A DNA stretch of 64,000 bases from Methanococcoides orientis (GCF_021184045.1 NZ_CP073710.1:124001-188000), one strand, 5' to 3'. Counted from the first letter of the stretch, positions 17,704 through 26,958 are shown. Translations and numbers: made by a program. Notes: generated by a model from the letters alone, not told the origin.

Positions 17704-17817
17704 TCTCAACTTCTTTTTAATAAAGTTCTATCTATTTTCAATTAAGTTAAACTATCTCTTTTAGATCTTAAAAATAAGAAATAGCAAGAAACAAGATAAA
17801 AAAGAGGCGTTTTTGTT

Positions 17818-18150
17818 TTAAGGTTCCACCTTATATTTCCTGCCTTCTTCTGTTGGGTGATAGATTATCCAGTTACCACTTTTCTCACGGCGGATAAGTC
17901 CATTGTCCACAAGAATTGAAAGATGGTAGGAGAGTTTTGAATCGGGCATATTAGTGATATCCTTGATTAGGCAGACGCACAGGGGCTGCACCAGCACAAG
18001 GTTGAGTATCTTCAGGCGGATGGAGGATGATAGGGCATGATGGATGCCACTTTGCCTGGCGATCTTGTCATCATCTGCGATCCTCAATGCAATACCTTCA
18101 GTTCCCCCAAGTAGCTTCACTTCATTTTCGATCGGTTCAGGAATTATCAT
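17818..18150 (-). CDS. ArsR-family winged-helix transcriptional regulator
   Basis: This 110-residue protein has one ArsR-type winged-helix domain from about residue 38: HALSSSIRLKILNLVL, then the recognition helix DSKLSYHLSILVDNGLI, then the wing GNWIIYHPTEEG. The CVC pair just before the DNA-reading helices sits where classical ArsR/SmtB sensors bind metal or metalloid, so thiol or metal sensing is possible. The 30-residue N-terminal extension (IENEVKLLGGTEGIALRI) is unlike minimal ArsR. No target gene is obvious; it sits between tRNAs and a convergent-strand glycosyltransferase gene. Confidence 0.82.
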   Translation of the reverse strand: MIIPEPIENEVKLLGGTEGIALRIADDDKIARQSGIHHALSSSIRLKILNLVLVQPLCVCLIKDITNMPDSKLSYHLSILVDNGLIRREKSGNWIIYHPTEEGRKYKVEP

Positions 18151-18244
18151 TTAATGCACCCATTGAAATAGTATTGAGTAAACGCTGTTATTATTATATG
18201 TCCATTAATGGTATCGGGAGTGAAATATCTTTTGTAGCGTAAGG

Positions 18245-19375
18245 TCATTTCGTGTACTTCGATTCCAGCATTTTTGTGATGGCAGATGGTCCGTCAAGTT
18301 CATTGGAGAGGTCATGTAGTTCCCTGCTTTTTTCAATTAACTTTCCTTTATATGTGATCTCTTGTATGTATTCAAGGAGCTGTTCGGGAGATATGGAATA
18401 GTCCAGCTTTCTTCCACAGCCATCCTCTTCCAGTGCAGTGGCGTTATTCTCCTGCTCGTTGTGTTCGATGTCCGGGAATGATAGCATGGGGATACCAAAT
18501 GAAAGTGCTTCCATCATCGTACTGTGGCCCCCGGGTGCAATTACAAGGTCGGAACTTTTTATGTATGGGAACTGGTCTTCAATGAACCTGAGTATGGTCA
18601 CGTTCTCTGGCAGGTCATTGAAGTCATCGGGATTGATACTTGGACCGGACAGGAGGGTATAACTGATCGTAGTATCCATTCTTGCTGTTTCGATAACCTT
18701 TCGAAATATAGGTTCACGATATCCGAAACCACCAACTGTGGAAAGTATATGCGGCCTGGCAAGGTCTGCTTCGGTCACTTCTTCATACTTTTTCCCGACG
18801 AGGGGTCCGCTGTAGAACACAGCGTCTTCCATTTCATCTTCAATATCAAGGTTCAGGCGACAGATGGTATCCGGCATGGGATAATCCGGGATGATGATGC
18901 CGTCAACCTTCCTGAATATCGCATTATAGAATCTCTTTGTAATCCTGCCAATGACTTTCATGAACTTTCCCTTATTGTAGAAGAATTCCTCCATGTTGGA
19001 CTGGTTTATTATGAGGTGTACAGGGATCTTTTTGAACATAGCAGCAAGGGTTGCAGTGTAATAACTGTCTGACACAACTACCTGTGGTTTGAATTCTTTC
19101 AGTTGGCTGCTGACCCTCATGATCCCGAGCAATTGATCACTTTTGATGGTGGCAATGACCGATCTTTTAATGTCCAGGCTCCCGGCATTGCCCACAAGCT
19201 GAATTTCGGGGGGAATCTCTATTGTTTTCAGTCCTTTCTTTTCAATAAGTTCCCTGGAATATCCATAGGCACCAATTATTACTTCGTGGCCCGATGCCTG
19301 CATTTGTTGAGCAAGTGGAATGCAGCGGCTGGTATGGCCAAGACCTTCACCGCAAACAAAGAGCATTATCTTCAT
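18245..19375 (-). CDS. MurG/UGT-like glycosyltransferase
   Basis: This 376-residue GT-B glycosyltransferase starts with the glycine-rich FVCGEGLGHTSRCIPLAQQM loop. It has the donor-binding region SDLVIAPGGHSTMMEALSFG, with PMLSFPDIEHNEQENNA, at about 275-310. These are features of the MurG/UDP-glucuronosyltransferase-like group. AAAGGA precedes the ATG. It is followed upstream by a dolichol-kinase-like membrane protein on the same strand and then a divergent flippase-like protein, suggesting lipid-linked sugar or glycolipid synthesis. Sugar and acceptor cannot be read from the sequence. Confidence 0.82.
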   Translation of the reverse strand: MKIMLFVCGEGLGHTSRCIPLAQQMQASGHEVIIGAYGYSRELIEKKGLKTIEIPPEIQLVGNAGSLDIKRSVIATIKSDQLLGIMRVSSQLKEFKPQVVVSDSYYTATLAAMFKKIPVHLIINQSNMEEFFYNKGKFMKVIGRITKRFYNAIFRKVDGIIIPDYPMPDTICRLNLDIEDEMEDAVFYSGPLVGKKYEEVTEADLARPHILSTVGGFGYREPIFRKVIETARMDTTISYTLLSGPSINPDDFNDLPENVTILRFIEDQFPYIKSSDLVIAPGGHSTMMEALSFGIPMLSFPDIEHNEQENNATALEEDGCGRKLDYSISPEQLLEYIQEITYKGKLIEKSRELHDLSNELDGPSAITKMLESKYTK

Positions 19376-19427
19376 TGTGATATCCTTTCCTTAACGAATT
19401 TTCATTTCAGTCTCTCGATTTATATCC

Positions 19428-20027
19428 TCATAGTGATATATATATTATTAAAACAATTTGTCCAACAATACCTGAAAATAATGGAATTAGTAGATTATCG
19501 TCTAATTTGTATGTCAGGGTCTCAACGATCGTGGCTGCTGAAGCCATTATTATGGCTACTACCCAATTTGAAAGGAAGAAGTATCCAATAGCAAGGTTTA
19601 CGAGGTATTCAGAAATAACACCCTCCCATGCCCTGTCTGGAAGAGATCTGATCCACCTCTTACCGTAACTTATTCCTATCAGGGCTGCTGCACTATCACC
19701 AAAAGTTGTCATTAGTATTGCTGCAGATGCAACTTCTTTTGAGAAAATGCTTATGGCGATTATACTTCCGATCAAAAAATATATGTTCCCACTTAGTTTG
19801 TCTTTTTCCTTTGATCGATAAAGTTTCCAGACAATTGGGATCTTTAATTCTTTTTCTACTCGGAAATATTCTATAACCAGGAAACAGCAAAGGACCAGTG
19901 TCAAAAAATTAAGTGTGAAACTTTTTCCAAAATAATAGTATAAAATAACAATAAACAAAGATACAAAGTGTATGCTTTTTCTGAAAAATTCTTTGAAAAA
20001 AATAGAGTTTTGGATATGTGATAACAT
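19428..20027 (-). CDS. Dolichol kinase/CTP-dependent lipid kinase-like membrane protein
   Basis: This membrane protein of about 199 residues has six or seven hydrophobic segments. FFRKSIHFVSLFIVIL and the conserved FGDSAAALIGISYGKR loop are typical of the SEC59/DGK1 family, which phosphorylates dolichol or diacylglycerol with CTP. GAGGAAG precedes ATG 20027, so the longer frame to 20054 is rejected. The archaeal substrate would be a polyprenol or archaeol-type lipid; this is inferred. It lies next to a glycosyltransferase and opposite a flippase-like protein. Confidence 0.78.
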   Translation of the reverse strand: MLSHIQNSIFFKEFFRKSIHFVSLFIVILYYYFGKSFTLNFLTLVLCCFLVIEYFRVEKELKIPIVWKLYRSKEKDKLSGNIYFLIGSIIAISIFSKEVASAAILMTTFGDSAAALIGISYGKRWIRSLPDRAWEGVISEYLVNLAIGYFFLSNWVVAIIMASAATIVETLTYKLDDNLLIPLFSGIVGQIVLIIYISL

Positions 20028-20340
20028 TTTAACTTCCTCTGGCCCCAGTCTCATCTCGATTTAATTAGTTTTCATCCTGCAGGCACTCTTCATTCTTCGA
20101 TCTTTTTCAGGACACCATATTTTAAATATTTTTCATGTACTATATATTTCTTTATGAGAATAGATTAAAATGTATTTAAAATCGATTGAATCTTTTTTTT
20201 ATCCTGGATGAATTAGGTAGCATCATATTCCCTGTTTATATGTCTGATCAATGCAGTCGATACAAAATCAAATCAATTATATGGGACTAGAGATATATTC
20301 AGTAACAATATTTTAACTGGAATGCACGTTAGTTACAGGA
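20028..20340. other. Divergent intergenic region without a gene
   Basis: This 313-base AT-rich stretch lies between the lipid-kinase-like gene (minus) and the flippase-like gene (plus). It must hold both promoters; a TATA-like AATCAATTATATGG occurs near 20272. I see no ORF of coding character and no stable hairpin beyond AT-rich noise. Confidence 0.4.
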
Positions 20341-21378
20341 ATGATATATGTGAACAATCTAAGGAAATGGCTGTCAGTTTCGCTTCTCATAAGTGCTATT
20401 TCCATTGTTCTTGTTATGTTCTACACAGTAGATCCAAAAACACCGGAACTTATCCATGATATAAGACCGGAGTTCCTTCTGACTGCCGCATTTCTTCACT
20501 TGAGTTCCTTCATGTTCTGGGGGTTGCGGACAAAGACAATGTGCAATTCACTAGGTTTCAGGGTGGGTTTGTCAAGGTCTATTGAGATCGTTACTTCAAG
20601 CACTTTTCTTGCATCCGTCACTCCATCATCAATTGGCGGAGAACCTTTGAGAATTCATCTGCTCAACCAGGATAGTGTGCCTGTTGGAAATGCCACTGCA
20701 GTTGTACTTGGTGAGAGGTTACTTGACGGTATACTGATCATGATGGCAGCTCCAGTTGCTTTGCACCTGTTCCGCAGGGTAATATCAACTTCCGGTCTGG
20801 ACATGGTAATAATGGCTGGAGAAATAGCTCTGATACTTGTGTTCATAATGGTCATATATGCGGTCTGGCACCCTCATCATACAAGGAAAGCCCTTAACTT
20901 CATGCTTCATCGGATCGCAGGATTCCTGGGTAAAGGAAACGACCCCCGTCTAGAAAGGATCATGGGTAAAATGGATATGGTCATCGAGGATTTCCATTAC
21001 AGCATGGCCTTCTTTGTGACAAAAGGCCGTAGAGGACTGTTATTTGGTAGTATTTATACCATCCTCTTCTGGCTAGTTGAATTTGCCATGGTCCCGGTGA
21101 TCCTCATGGGATTGAACCAGCCTCCTTCTATCATTATCTCATTTGCTGCACAGGTCCTGCTAATGATCCTTTTGGTCATCCCGGTCACTCCGGGTTCAAG
21201 TGGTGTGGCCGAGCTTGGTGCAACTTCCCTGTTCTCGGTGTTCGTTCCCGCCTACATGGTTGGTATAGTTGTCGTTGCATGGCGTGTTTTCACACTTTAC
21301 ATGAATCTCATTGTAGGTGGCTTTGTAAGTTTCAAAATACTCAAGGATGCAGATTATATTCGCAACCTCATGAAATGA
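20341..21378 (+). CDS. UPF0104/LPG-synthase-transmembrane-like flippase family protein
   Basis: This integral membrane protein of 345 residues has about eight hydrophobic segments. It contains the family motifs FWGLRTKTMCNSLGF, SSIGGEPLRIHLLN and VTPGSSGVAELGATSLFSVF, which mark the lysylphosphatidylglycerol synthase transmembrane (UPF0104) family. Archaeal members are often found with glycosyltransferases and are thought to move or modify lipid-linked substrates. TTACAGGAATGATATATG gives a weak ribosome-binding site. The divergent glycosyltransferase and lipid-kinase genes support a glycolipid role; direct function is unknown. Confidence 0.8.
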   Translation: MIYVNNLRKWLSVSLLISAISIVLVMFYTVDPKTPELIHDIRPEFLLTAAFLHLSSFMFWGLRTKTMCNSLGFRVGLSRSIEIVTSSTFLASVTPSSIGGEPLRIHLLNQDSVPVGNATAVVLGERLLDGILIMMAAPVALHLFRRVISTSGLDMVIMAGEIALILVFIMVIYAVWHPHHTRKALNFMLHRIAGFLGKGNDPRLERIMGKMDMVIEDFHYSMAFFVTKGRRGLLFGSIYTILFWLVEFAMVPVILMGLNQPPSIIISFAAQVLLMILLVIPVTPGSSGVAELGATSLFSVFVPAYMVGIVVVAWRVFTLYMNLIVGGFVSFKILKDADYIRNLMK

Positions 21379-21484
21379 TGTCCTCGAATATTTAGAATTC
21401 TTAAATGTGTTTAAATAAATATTTAAACAAATAGGTGAACTGGAATATCTGAATTACCAATAACCGGAACCGATATTTGAATTA

Positions 21485-21904
21485 ATGAACAATACCTATG
21501 CGAGTAATAGAATGTTTCCAATAATAGCCGTTGACATATCAGGCCGTCACAGGATAAATCAAGGTTACTACATGGTCTGTGCTGCTGTTGCAGTTAATGT
21601 CTCTGCAAGTCATATTGAATCAGTTTCCCAGATCGCCGTAAAACCGTTTCTGGTATCTTCAGCACCAGATATTGCAGATGTTGTCAGTATTATCGAAACA
21701 ACTGTTGCGGAGATAAATTACCCTGGTACCATTATATTGGAACATGGGGACCTGTACAATCAGCCGGAATGGCTTTCGCAGAGAATGTTCTCGCGTGAGT
21801 TCAAATATCAGGAATCTCTAAGCGAAAGGCTGGCAATAGAATTTGCACACCATGTTTCCCTTAGTTCCAGAAATCTTCTTATGAAGGAATTGGGTATCGA
21901 TTGA
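21485..21904 (+). CDS. DUF2209-like archaeal protein
   Basis: This 139-residue soluble protein has FPIIAVDISGRHRINQGYYM near its N-terminus and TIILEHGDLYNQP in the middle. The VDISG beginning recalls the VDFSG of RNase H-like folds such as the DUF429 protein at 119-946. The family call (DUF2209) is tentative. It lies 69 bases before hflX on the same strand and may share its transcript. An inverted repeat GTTTAAAT-AAAT-ATTTAAAC near 21410 lies in its promoter region. Confidence 0.6.
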   Translation: MNNTYASNRMFPIIAVDISGRHRINQGYYMVCAAVAVNVSASHIESVSQIAVKPFLVSSAPDIADVVSIIETTVAEINYPGTIILEHGDLYNQPEWLSQRMFSREFKYQESLSERLAIEFAHHVSLSSRNLLMKELGID

Positions 21905-21973
21905 TTAATCTGTTTATCACTTCTCGATAAATCTCAGATAATGTATCCGCATGATCCAATCCAGGGTTGTATT

Positions 21974-23221
21974 ATGAAAAGAACCATTGTTGTCCAACGA
22001 AATGATCCGAATGCTGATACTGCTGCAAATGAGCGGAAGCTGGCAGAACTTAAGGAGCTGGCACATGCTGCTGATTATGTGGTCGTTGGTTCATTGGTGC
22101 AATCACGCTATCCTGACAGGAAGTATCAGATAGGTCGTGGTAAGGTAGATGAACTCGCAGAGCTTGTAGAGGCTCTTGAAGCTGAGAAAGTAATTTTTAA
22201 CAACCAGCTATCAACTACACAGATCTATAATATTTCCGAGACCTGCAAATGTGAAGTAATGGACAGGTTCCAGCTTATCCTTGAGATATTTGCTGCAAGG
22301 GCTACCACAAGACGTGCAAAACTGCAGGTAGAGCTTGCGAAGTTGCAATATGAGCTTCCCAAGGCGAAGGCCATTGTTTCATTGCTGAAGAAAGAGGAAC
22401 GTCCGGGTTTTATGGGTCTTGGTGGTTATGAGGATTCTTATGAGCAGGATATTAAGAAAAGGATCGTGAGGATCAGGACTGAACTTCTGCATTCATCCAA
22501 AGGGAGCGAGTTACTTCGCACTTTCAGGCATGAAAGGGGATTTTCCCTTGTAGCTCTGGCAGGTTATACGAATGCGGGCAAAAGCACCCTTTTCCAGTCA
22601 CTTGTGGAGGAAGGGACAATAGTTGAGGATATGCTCTTTACGACACTATCTCCTACAACACGCTCTCTCACGATCAATCAAAGAAAAATGCTTCTGACCG
22701 ATACTGTGGGATTTATAGAAGACCTCCCGCACTGGATGGTGGATGCTTTCAGGTCAACGCTTGATGAGATCTTCCTGGCTGATATCATTCTTCTTGTGGT
22801 GGATATGAGTGATCCTGTGGACGTCATAAGGCAAAAACTGGTAGTCAGCCATGATATCTTCTGGAAAAGAACAGAGGGTGCTGTGATAGTTACTGCCCTC
22901 AACAAGACTGATCTGATTCCTGATGAAGATCTGCAGAAAAAACTGGAAGTGATCAGTTACCTTGCTCCTGCTCCGGTCATGATATCTGCAAGATCTGGAG
23001 AAGGGCTTGGCGAACTTAAACAGCTTCTATATGAAAACCTGCCTAAATGGGAACATTGCATGATATCCGTCCCGATGTCCGAAGAGGGGATGTCCATGGT
23101 ATCATGGCTTTATGATGAAGGCATTGTGCACACTATCGAGTACGGGGATTCCATTCTCATGGAAATAGAAGCAAGGGATGAGATAATTCAAAAAGTAAAG
23201 CCATTCGCCATTTCTTATTAA
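21974..23221 (+). CDS. hflX: GTPase HflX
   Basis: This 415-residue ribosome-associated GTPase has an N-terminal HflX domain (GSLVQSRYPDRKYQIGRGKV, then FNNQLSTTQIYN) and a coiled linker. The G domain carries G1 GYTNAGKSTLF, G3 DTVGFIEDLPHW and G4 NKTD. HflX splits stalled ribosomes in bacteria; the archaeal role is thought to be similar. ATG 21974 (MKRTIVVQR) follows GGGTTG; ATG 21941 in the same frame is an alternative that adds 11 residues. Confidence 0.93.
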   Translation: MKRTIVVQRNDPNADTAANERKLAELKELAHAADYVVVGSLVQSRYPDRKYQIGRGKVDELAELVEALEAEKVIFNNQLSTTQIYNISETCKCEVMDRFQLILEIFAARATTRRAKLQVELAKLQYELPKAKAIVSLLKKEERPGFMGLGGYEDSYEQDIKKRIVRIRTELLHSSKGSELLRTFRHERGFSLVALAGYTNAGKSTLFQSLVEEGTIVEDMLFTTLSPTTRSLTINQRKMLLTDTVGFIEDLPHWMVDAFRSTLDEIFLADIILLVVDMSDPVDVIRQKLVVSHDIFWKRTEGAVIVTALNKTDLIPDEDLQKKLEVISYLAPAPVMISARSGEGLGELKQLLYENLPKWEHCMISVPMSEEGMSMVSWLYDEGIVHTIEYGDSILMEIEARDEIIQKVKPFAISY

Positions 23222-23261
23222 TAATATTAACATTTGATTAATATTTGTTCGTATATATGCG

Positions 23262-23276
23262 AAAAGTTTATATGCA
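23262..23276 (+). promoter_or_regulatory. BRE/TATA promoter of the 23297 small RNA
   Basis: GAAAAGTTTATATGC is a textbook archaeal BRE plus TATA. Its centre is about 26 bases before the first base of the hairpin-bounded RNA at 23297, the spacing expected for a transcription start. Confidence 0.6.
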
Positions 23277-23296
23277 AAAAAGTCGTTTGTATAATT

Positions 23297-23380
23297 GCGA
23301 ACGGGATTCTCCATACATCCCCTAAGTACTACACCACAAATCCCCTATGTAATCGACTTGATTCGCCCCGTTCGCTTTTT
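23297..23380 (+). ncRNA. Candidate small regulatory RNA with two C-rich repeats
   Basis: GCGAACGGG (23297-23305) pairs with CCCGTTCGC (23367-23375), a 9-bp terminal helix followed at once by five T, so the closing stem and terminator coincide. Inside, TACAT (23314-23318) pairs with ATGTA (23347-23351). The sequence ATCCCCTAWGTA occurs twice (23317-23328 and 23340-23351), leaving CCCCT exposed twice. A promoter with correct spacing lies upstream. CCCCT can pair with AGGGG-type ribosome-binding sites, so a role in translation control is inferred. No ORF fits inside. Confidence 0.6.
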
Positions 23381-23462
23381 AGTCCTCCTATTTTCTTTTT
23401 TTGACCAATTATGCAGGGCATTCTTCAAAAACTTTATAACCGGAGAGAACAGCATTCTCTAT

Positions 23463-24140
23463 ATGCGTATTGATCTTCATGTCCACTCCTGTTTTTCAAA
23501 AGATAGCAATGCTGATATAGATTCTATTCTTGAATTTGCAAAAAAAAATGGTCTTGACGGTGTTGCAATATGTGATCATGATACCCGGGAGGGAGGTCTT
23601 GCCTGTGCCAGAAGAGCAAGAGAGTTAGGTTCTGATATCATCGTTATCCCTGGCATTGAGGTCACCTCTTCTAAAGGACACATTCTCGTGCTTGATCCTG
23701 ATGGGGACATCGAATCAGGTATGACTCCTGAGAAGACCATCGAACGTGCAAGAGAGCTTGGAGGAGTTGTGATAATACCTCATCCTTTTAAGATAACATC
23801 TCATGGCATCGGGTATGTTGAAGGTCTTGATGCTGATGCTGTGGAGGTCCTTAATTCCAGGTGTGTGACCGGTGGGGCCAATAACAAGGCAAAAAGGGTT
23901 ACAAAAGAGCTTGGTTTCCCGCAGGTGGGGGGAAGTGATTCACACGAAGCGAAGATGGTTGGTTGTTCCTATACTGAGGTAGATGCTTCGGACAGGAATG
24001 TAGAATCCGTACTTCATGCCATACGTGAAGGCAATGTCACTTTCGGAGGTCGCAGAACTCCTGCTTCCTATGTTGTCAAACAAATGATGGTTGGTAAAAT
24101 AAAAAAAGCGAAGCTTGCCTTAGGAATTCGAACCGGATAA
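23463..24140 (+). CDS. PHP-domain metal-dependent phosphoesterase
   Basis: This 225-residue PHP-family protein has the metal-binding motifs RIDLHVHSCFSKDS at the start, GVAICDHDTREGG at about 35-47, VIIPHPFK at about 100, and GGSDSHEAKMVG near 160. Stand-alone PHP proteins hydrolyse phosphomonoesters or nucleotides; the substrate is not known here. The frame is open upstream to 23295 but that part covers the small RNA. A TATA-like CTTTATAACC near 23429 implies a very short leader before ATG 23463. Confidence 0.85.
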   Translation: MRIDLHVHSCFSKDSNADIDSILEFAKKNGLDGVAICDHDTREGGLACARRARELGSDIIVIPGIEVTSSKGHILVLDPDGDIESGMTPEKTIERARELGGVVIIPHPFKITSHGIGYVEGLDADAVEVLNSRCVTGGANNKAKRVTKELGFPQVGGSDSHEAKMVGCSYTEVDASDRNVESVLHAIREGNVTFGGRRTPASYVVKQMMVGKIKKAKLALGIRTG

Positions 24141-24214
24141 TTTGAGATACAATTGTGATCATTATCAGAGCTCTTACTATCCCTTATCCCAACATAAAAT
24201 TATATGCCAGCCAA

Positions 24215-25234
24215 TTATTCCTGAATATATTCCTCATTGAACATCTTTAATACCAAAAGGAATGTTGAGATCAATAGTGGTCCTACTACGATACCTATGA
24301 TCCCGAAGAGATAGATGCCAACAAATATTCCCAGCAGGGATACAAATGGGTGCATTGCTCCTACTTTTTTCTGAATTAAAGGCCTGAGGACATTATCGAT
24401 ATTGCTGATAATAATGCCTACTACAAGTATTGCAATACCTGCAACATAGTTCTTCAATGCAAGTTGGATGATGGCTGCAGGGATCCAAACAAGGGGGGCA
24501 CCGACCACTGGCAAAAATGACAGTATCGCAGTGACAGTTCCCCAGAGTGTTGCTCCTTGTATTCCCATTGCATAGAAGGTCAGGCCAATGAGAGTTCCCT
24601 GGAGGAGTGCTATTAGAAGTGTGGCAATGAGGGTGGACTGTATGACGTTCTTGAGCTCTTTTAGGATTATCTCCGTGTTCCTATTATTGAATGGAACAAA
24701 TTCCTTGAGCTTATCATCAAACCCTGTGTTAGTGGACGTGAACAGGTAGTATAGTAAAAAGAACATGATGGTGAGGGAGATGATCTGACCGCTGATGTTC
24801 TGCAGTGCTGATAAGATGTACTTGCTAGTGTATGAACCTACCGTGGATGCGATGTTCACCACTTTTTCCTGGATGTCCAGGTCAGGTGCAATCTCATTCA
24901 GGTAGTTTATGTTCTCTGTGATGTCAACATAGCTAATGTTGGTGGCAATGCTGCTGATGACAATTTCGAGCTCTCCTACGATAGAAACGAACAGGAAATA
25001 AAGTGGTATGAGTACCAGTATTATTGACATCATCATCACGGAAAGTGCAGATGCATCCTTGCGTAGTTTAAATCGCTCTGTAAGAAGGCAATATACTGGT
25101 TTGAATATTACATAAAGGATGAAAGCTCCCAGAAAAGCATTAATGTAGGGTAGCAGTGCGTAGCTTAGCACGATCGCAAGTATGATTATACATAGGAGTG
25201 CTAAAACCATCTTTACAGATCGTTCCTTTCTCAT
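24215..25234 (-). CDS. AI-2E/UPF0118-family membrane transporter
   Basis: This polytopic protein of 339 residues has paired hydrophobic segments at the N-terminus, a central soluble stretch, and the typical C-terminal motif region (GIIISNIDNVLRPLIQKKVG, then HPFVSLLGIFVGIYLFG). These mark the AI-2E transporter (PerM/UPF0118) family, some of which are Na+/H+ antiporters or exporters. The substrate is unknown. I start at ATG 25234; a GTG codon sits just before it. It is separated by about 80 bases from the kinase gene upstream. Confidence 0.85.
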   Translation of the reverse strand: MRKERSVKMVLALLCIIILAIVLSYALLPYINAFLGAFILYVIFKPVYCLLTERFKLRKDASALSVMMMSIILVLIPLYFLFVSIVGELEIVISSIATNISYVDITENINYLNEIAPDLDIQEKVVNIASTVGSYTSKYILSALQNISGQIISLTIMFFLLYYLFTSTNTGFDDKLKEFVPFNNRNTEIILKELKNVIQSTLIATLLIALLQGTLIGLTFYAMGIQGATLWGTVTAILSFLPVVGAPLVWIPAAIIQLALKNYVAGIAILVVGIIISNIDNVLRPLIQKKVGAMHPFVSLLGIFVGIYLFGIIGIVVGPLLISTFLLVLKMFNEEYIQE

Positions 25235-25314
25235 CACAATTCATCCGATCTGATTATATTTATAGTGTTCGAATAAAATGAAAATGGAACTAAGGGAATA
25301 AAAAGATCTCCAGA

Positions 25315-26832
25315 TCAAATCGGGAGTATAATTGTGAATGTTGTGCCAACTTCTTCCTCACTTTCCACAAAGATCTCTCCCATATGTGCTTCAACGATCT
25401 TCTTACAAATGTGCAATCCTACGCCAATACCGCCATATTTTCTTCGGGTCGATCCATCTACCTGATAGAAACTGCTGAATATATTGGGTAAAAGTTCCTT
25501 TGGGATGCCGATACCTGTGTCTTTTATCTTTATCTCTAAAGTATCATCGTAGGTTGAGGCAGAAAATATGATCTTTCCTTTAGAAGGTGTAAACTTTATT
25601 GCATTATCCAGAAGGTGAGTAAACATCCTTTCCAGATGTTCGATATCTCCCAGGATGGCAGGAAGGGTTTTCGGAACATGATTTTCAATTGTCAGTTCCT
25701 TCTTTTCTACATATAATGCCCGATCTTCAATTATGTCTTCAATAAGTCTTGCAGGATAAAGTGGTATTATATTATACTTTATGTTCTGGTTGCGTTCTCC
25801 ACTTACGTATAGGAGAGAGTCGATCAGATGTCGAAGCCTCTCTGAATTCCTGAGAACCGCATCCAGTGCATTTTTTTGGGAATCATTTACCGTACCCAGC
25901 TTATCTTCTATTAATAGTTCGCAGAAACCTTTTATGGATATAAGTGGCGTCCTGAGCTCATAATTAAGATTTGTCAGGAACTGGTCCTTTATATTATCGA
26001 GTAGCTTAAGTTCCGTGTTCGCCTCTTCCATTGCTTTTTCTGTAAGCTTTCTCTCTGTGATATCATCGCCGGAACTGATGGTTCCCACGATGTTCATTTC
26101 ATCGTCCCGAAGTACTACGTCGTGCCAGAGTATCCATTTTTCATCTTTATTTTTGGTAATGATAGGTTTTTCCGAGAATACCGGAGGTTCAATGGTACCA
26201 TTAATAACTCCTATATACCCTTTCTTTATGTCATCTCTGATGTATTCCGGGACGAAAACATCGAACCAGTTCTTTCCCATGACCTCATCTTTTGAGTAAC
26301 CAAGAACATCACAGGCTTTCTGGTTCACAAGAGTAACTCTGAAGTTCCTGTCAACAACTCCGATGATCGAACCTGCGACATCAATATATCTTTGTACCTG
26401 GTCCCTTTCTTTGACAAGCTCTTCATGGAGATGGTGCATTCGAAGAATTGAACGTACTCTCGTAGTAAGTTCCAGTTCATCAACAGGTTCTATAAGGATT
26501 TCATCAGCATTATCCTTAATAATATCTGTCCTTTCTTCATTTTCGAGAAGGGAAGTAACCATTATTACAGGCAATAGCTTGTTTTGCAGTTTTTTCTTTA
26601 TTTTCTTGCATATATCATGCCCTTCCATGTCGGGCAGGTTGTTACCAAGAAGTATAAGTTCGGGATTTTCTTTTTCTACTAGTTCAAGGGCTTCATTGCC
26701 TTTGGTAGCCCTTATTATGTCGTAGTCGGCTGAAAGGACAAGAGCCAAGCTTTCAACATCAGGATCATTTGCTTCTACAACAAGGATCTTTGATCTCTTG
26801 TTTTCGTTATGTTCCCTGGTACTTGTCTTCAT
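25315..26832 (-). CDS. Degenerate receiver-PAS-histidine kinase
   Basis: This 505-residue sensor has a receiver-like domain (about 14-130), a PAS domain (about 140-265; KACDVLGYSKDEVMGKNWFD), a HisKA-like region (about 280-345) and a HATPase domain (about 390-505). The ATP site is intact: HLLDNAIKFTP, DTGIGIP, GIGVGLHICKKIVEAH. The phospho-acceptor His of the H-box is Tyr291 (NYELRTPL instead of the usual HELRTPL). The receiver has Gly63 where the phospho-Asp belongs (LILLGNNLPDMEG), and the conserved Lys is Glu (LIEPV). It has no membrane segment. GGAG precedes the ATG. It may be a signalling pseudo-kinase. Confidence 0.88.
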   Translation of the reverse strand: MKTSTREHNENKRSKILVVEANDPDVESLALVLSADYDIIRATKGNEALELVEKENPELILLGNNLPDMEGHDICKKIKKKLQNKLLPVIMVTSLLENEERTDIIKDNADEILIEPVDELELTTRVRSILRMHHLHEELVKERDQVQRYIDVAGSIIGVVDRNFRVTLVNQKACDVLGYSKDEVMGKNWFDVFVPEYIRDDIKKGYIGVINGTIEPPVFSEKPIITKNKDEKWILWHDVVLRDDEMNIVGTISSGDDITERKLTEKAMEEANTELKLLDNIKDQFLTNLNYELRTPLISIKGFCELLIEDKLGTVNDSQKNALDAVLRNSERLRHLIDSLLYVSGERNQNIKYNIIPLYPARLIEDIIEDRALYVEKKELTIENHVPKTLPAILGDIEHLERMFTHLLDNAIKFTPSKGKIIFSASTYDDTLEIKIKDTGIGIPKELLPNIFSSFYQVDGSTRRKYGGIGVGLHICKKIVEAHMGEIFVESEEEVGTTFTIILPI

Positions 26833-26958
26833 TAATGCTCCTGTAGGTTTCCATCAATTGGATTGTATTACAGTAAATAAAAATGTATAATAAGGTTATG
26901 GTAGCTCTTTTGGTTTGAATGAACGATAATCTGAAGATTTTGATAAATGGAATACATA

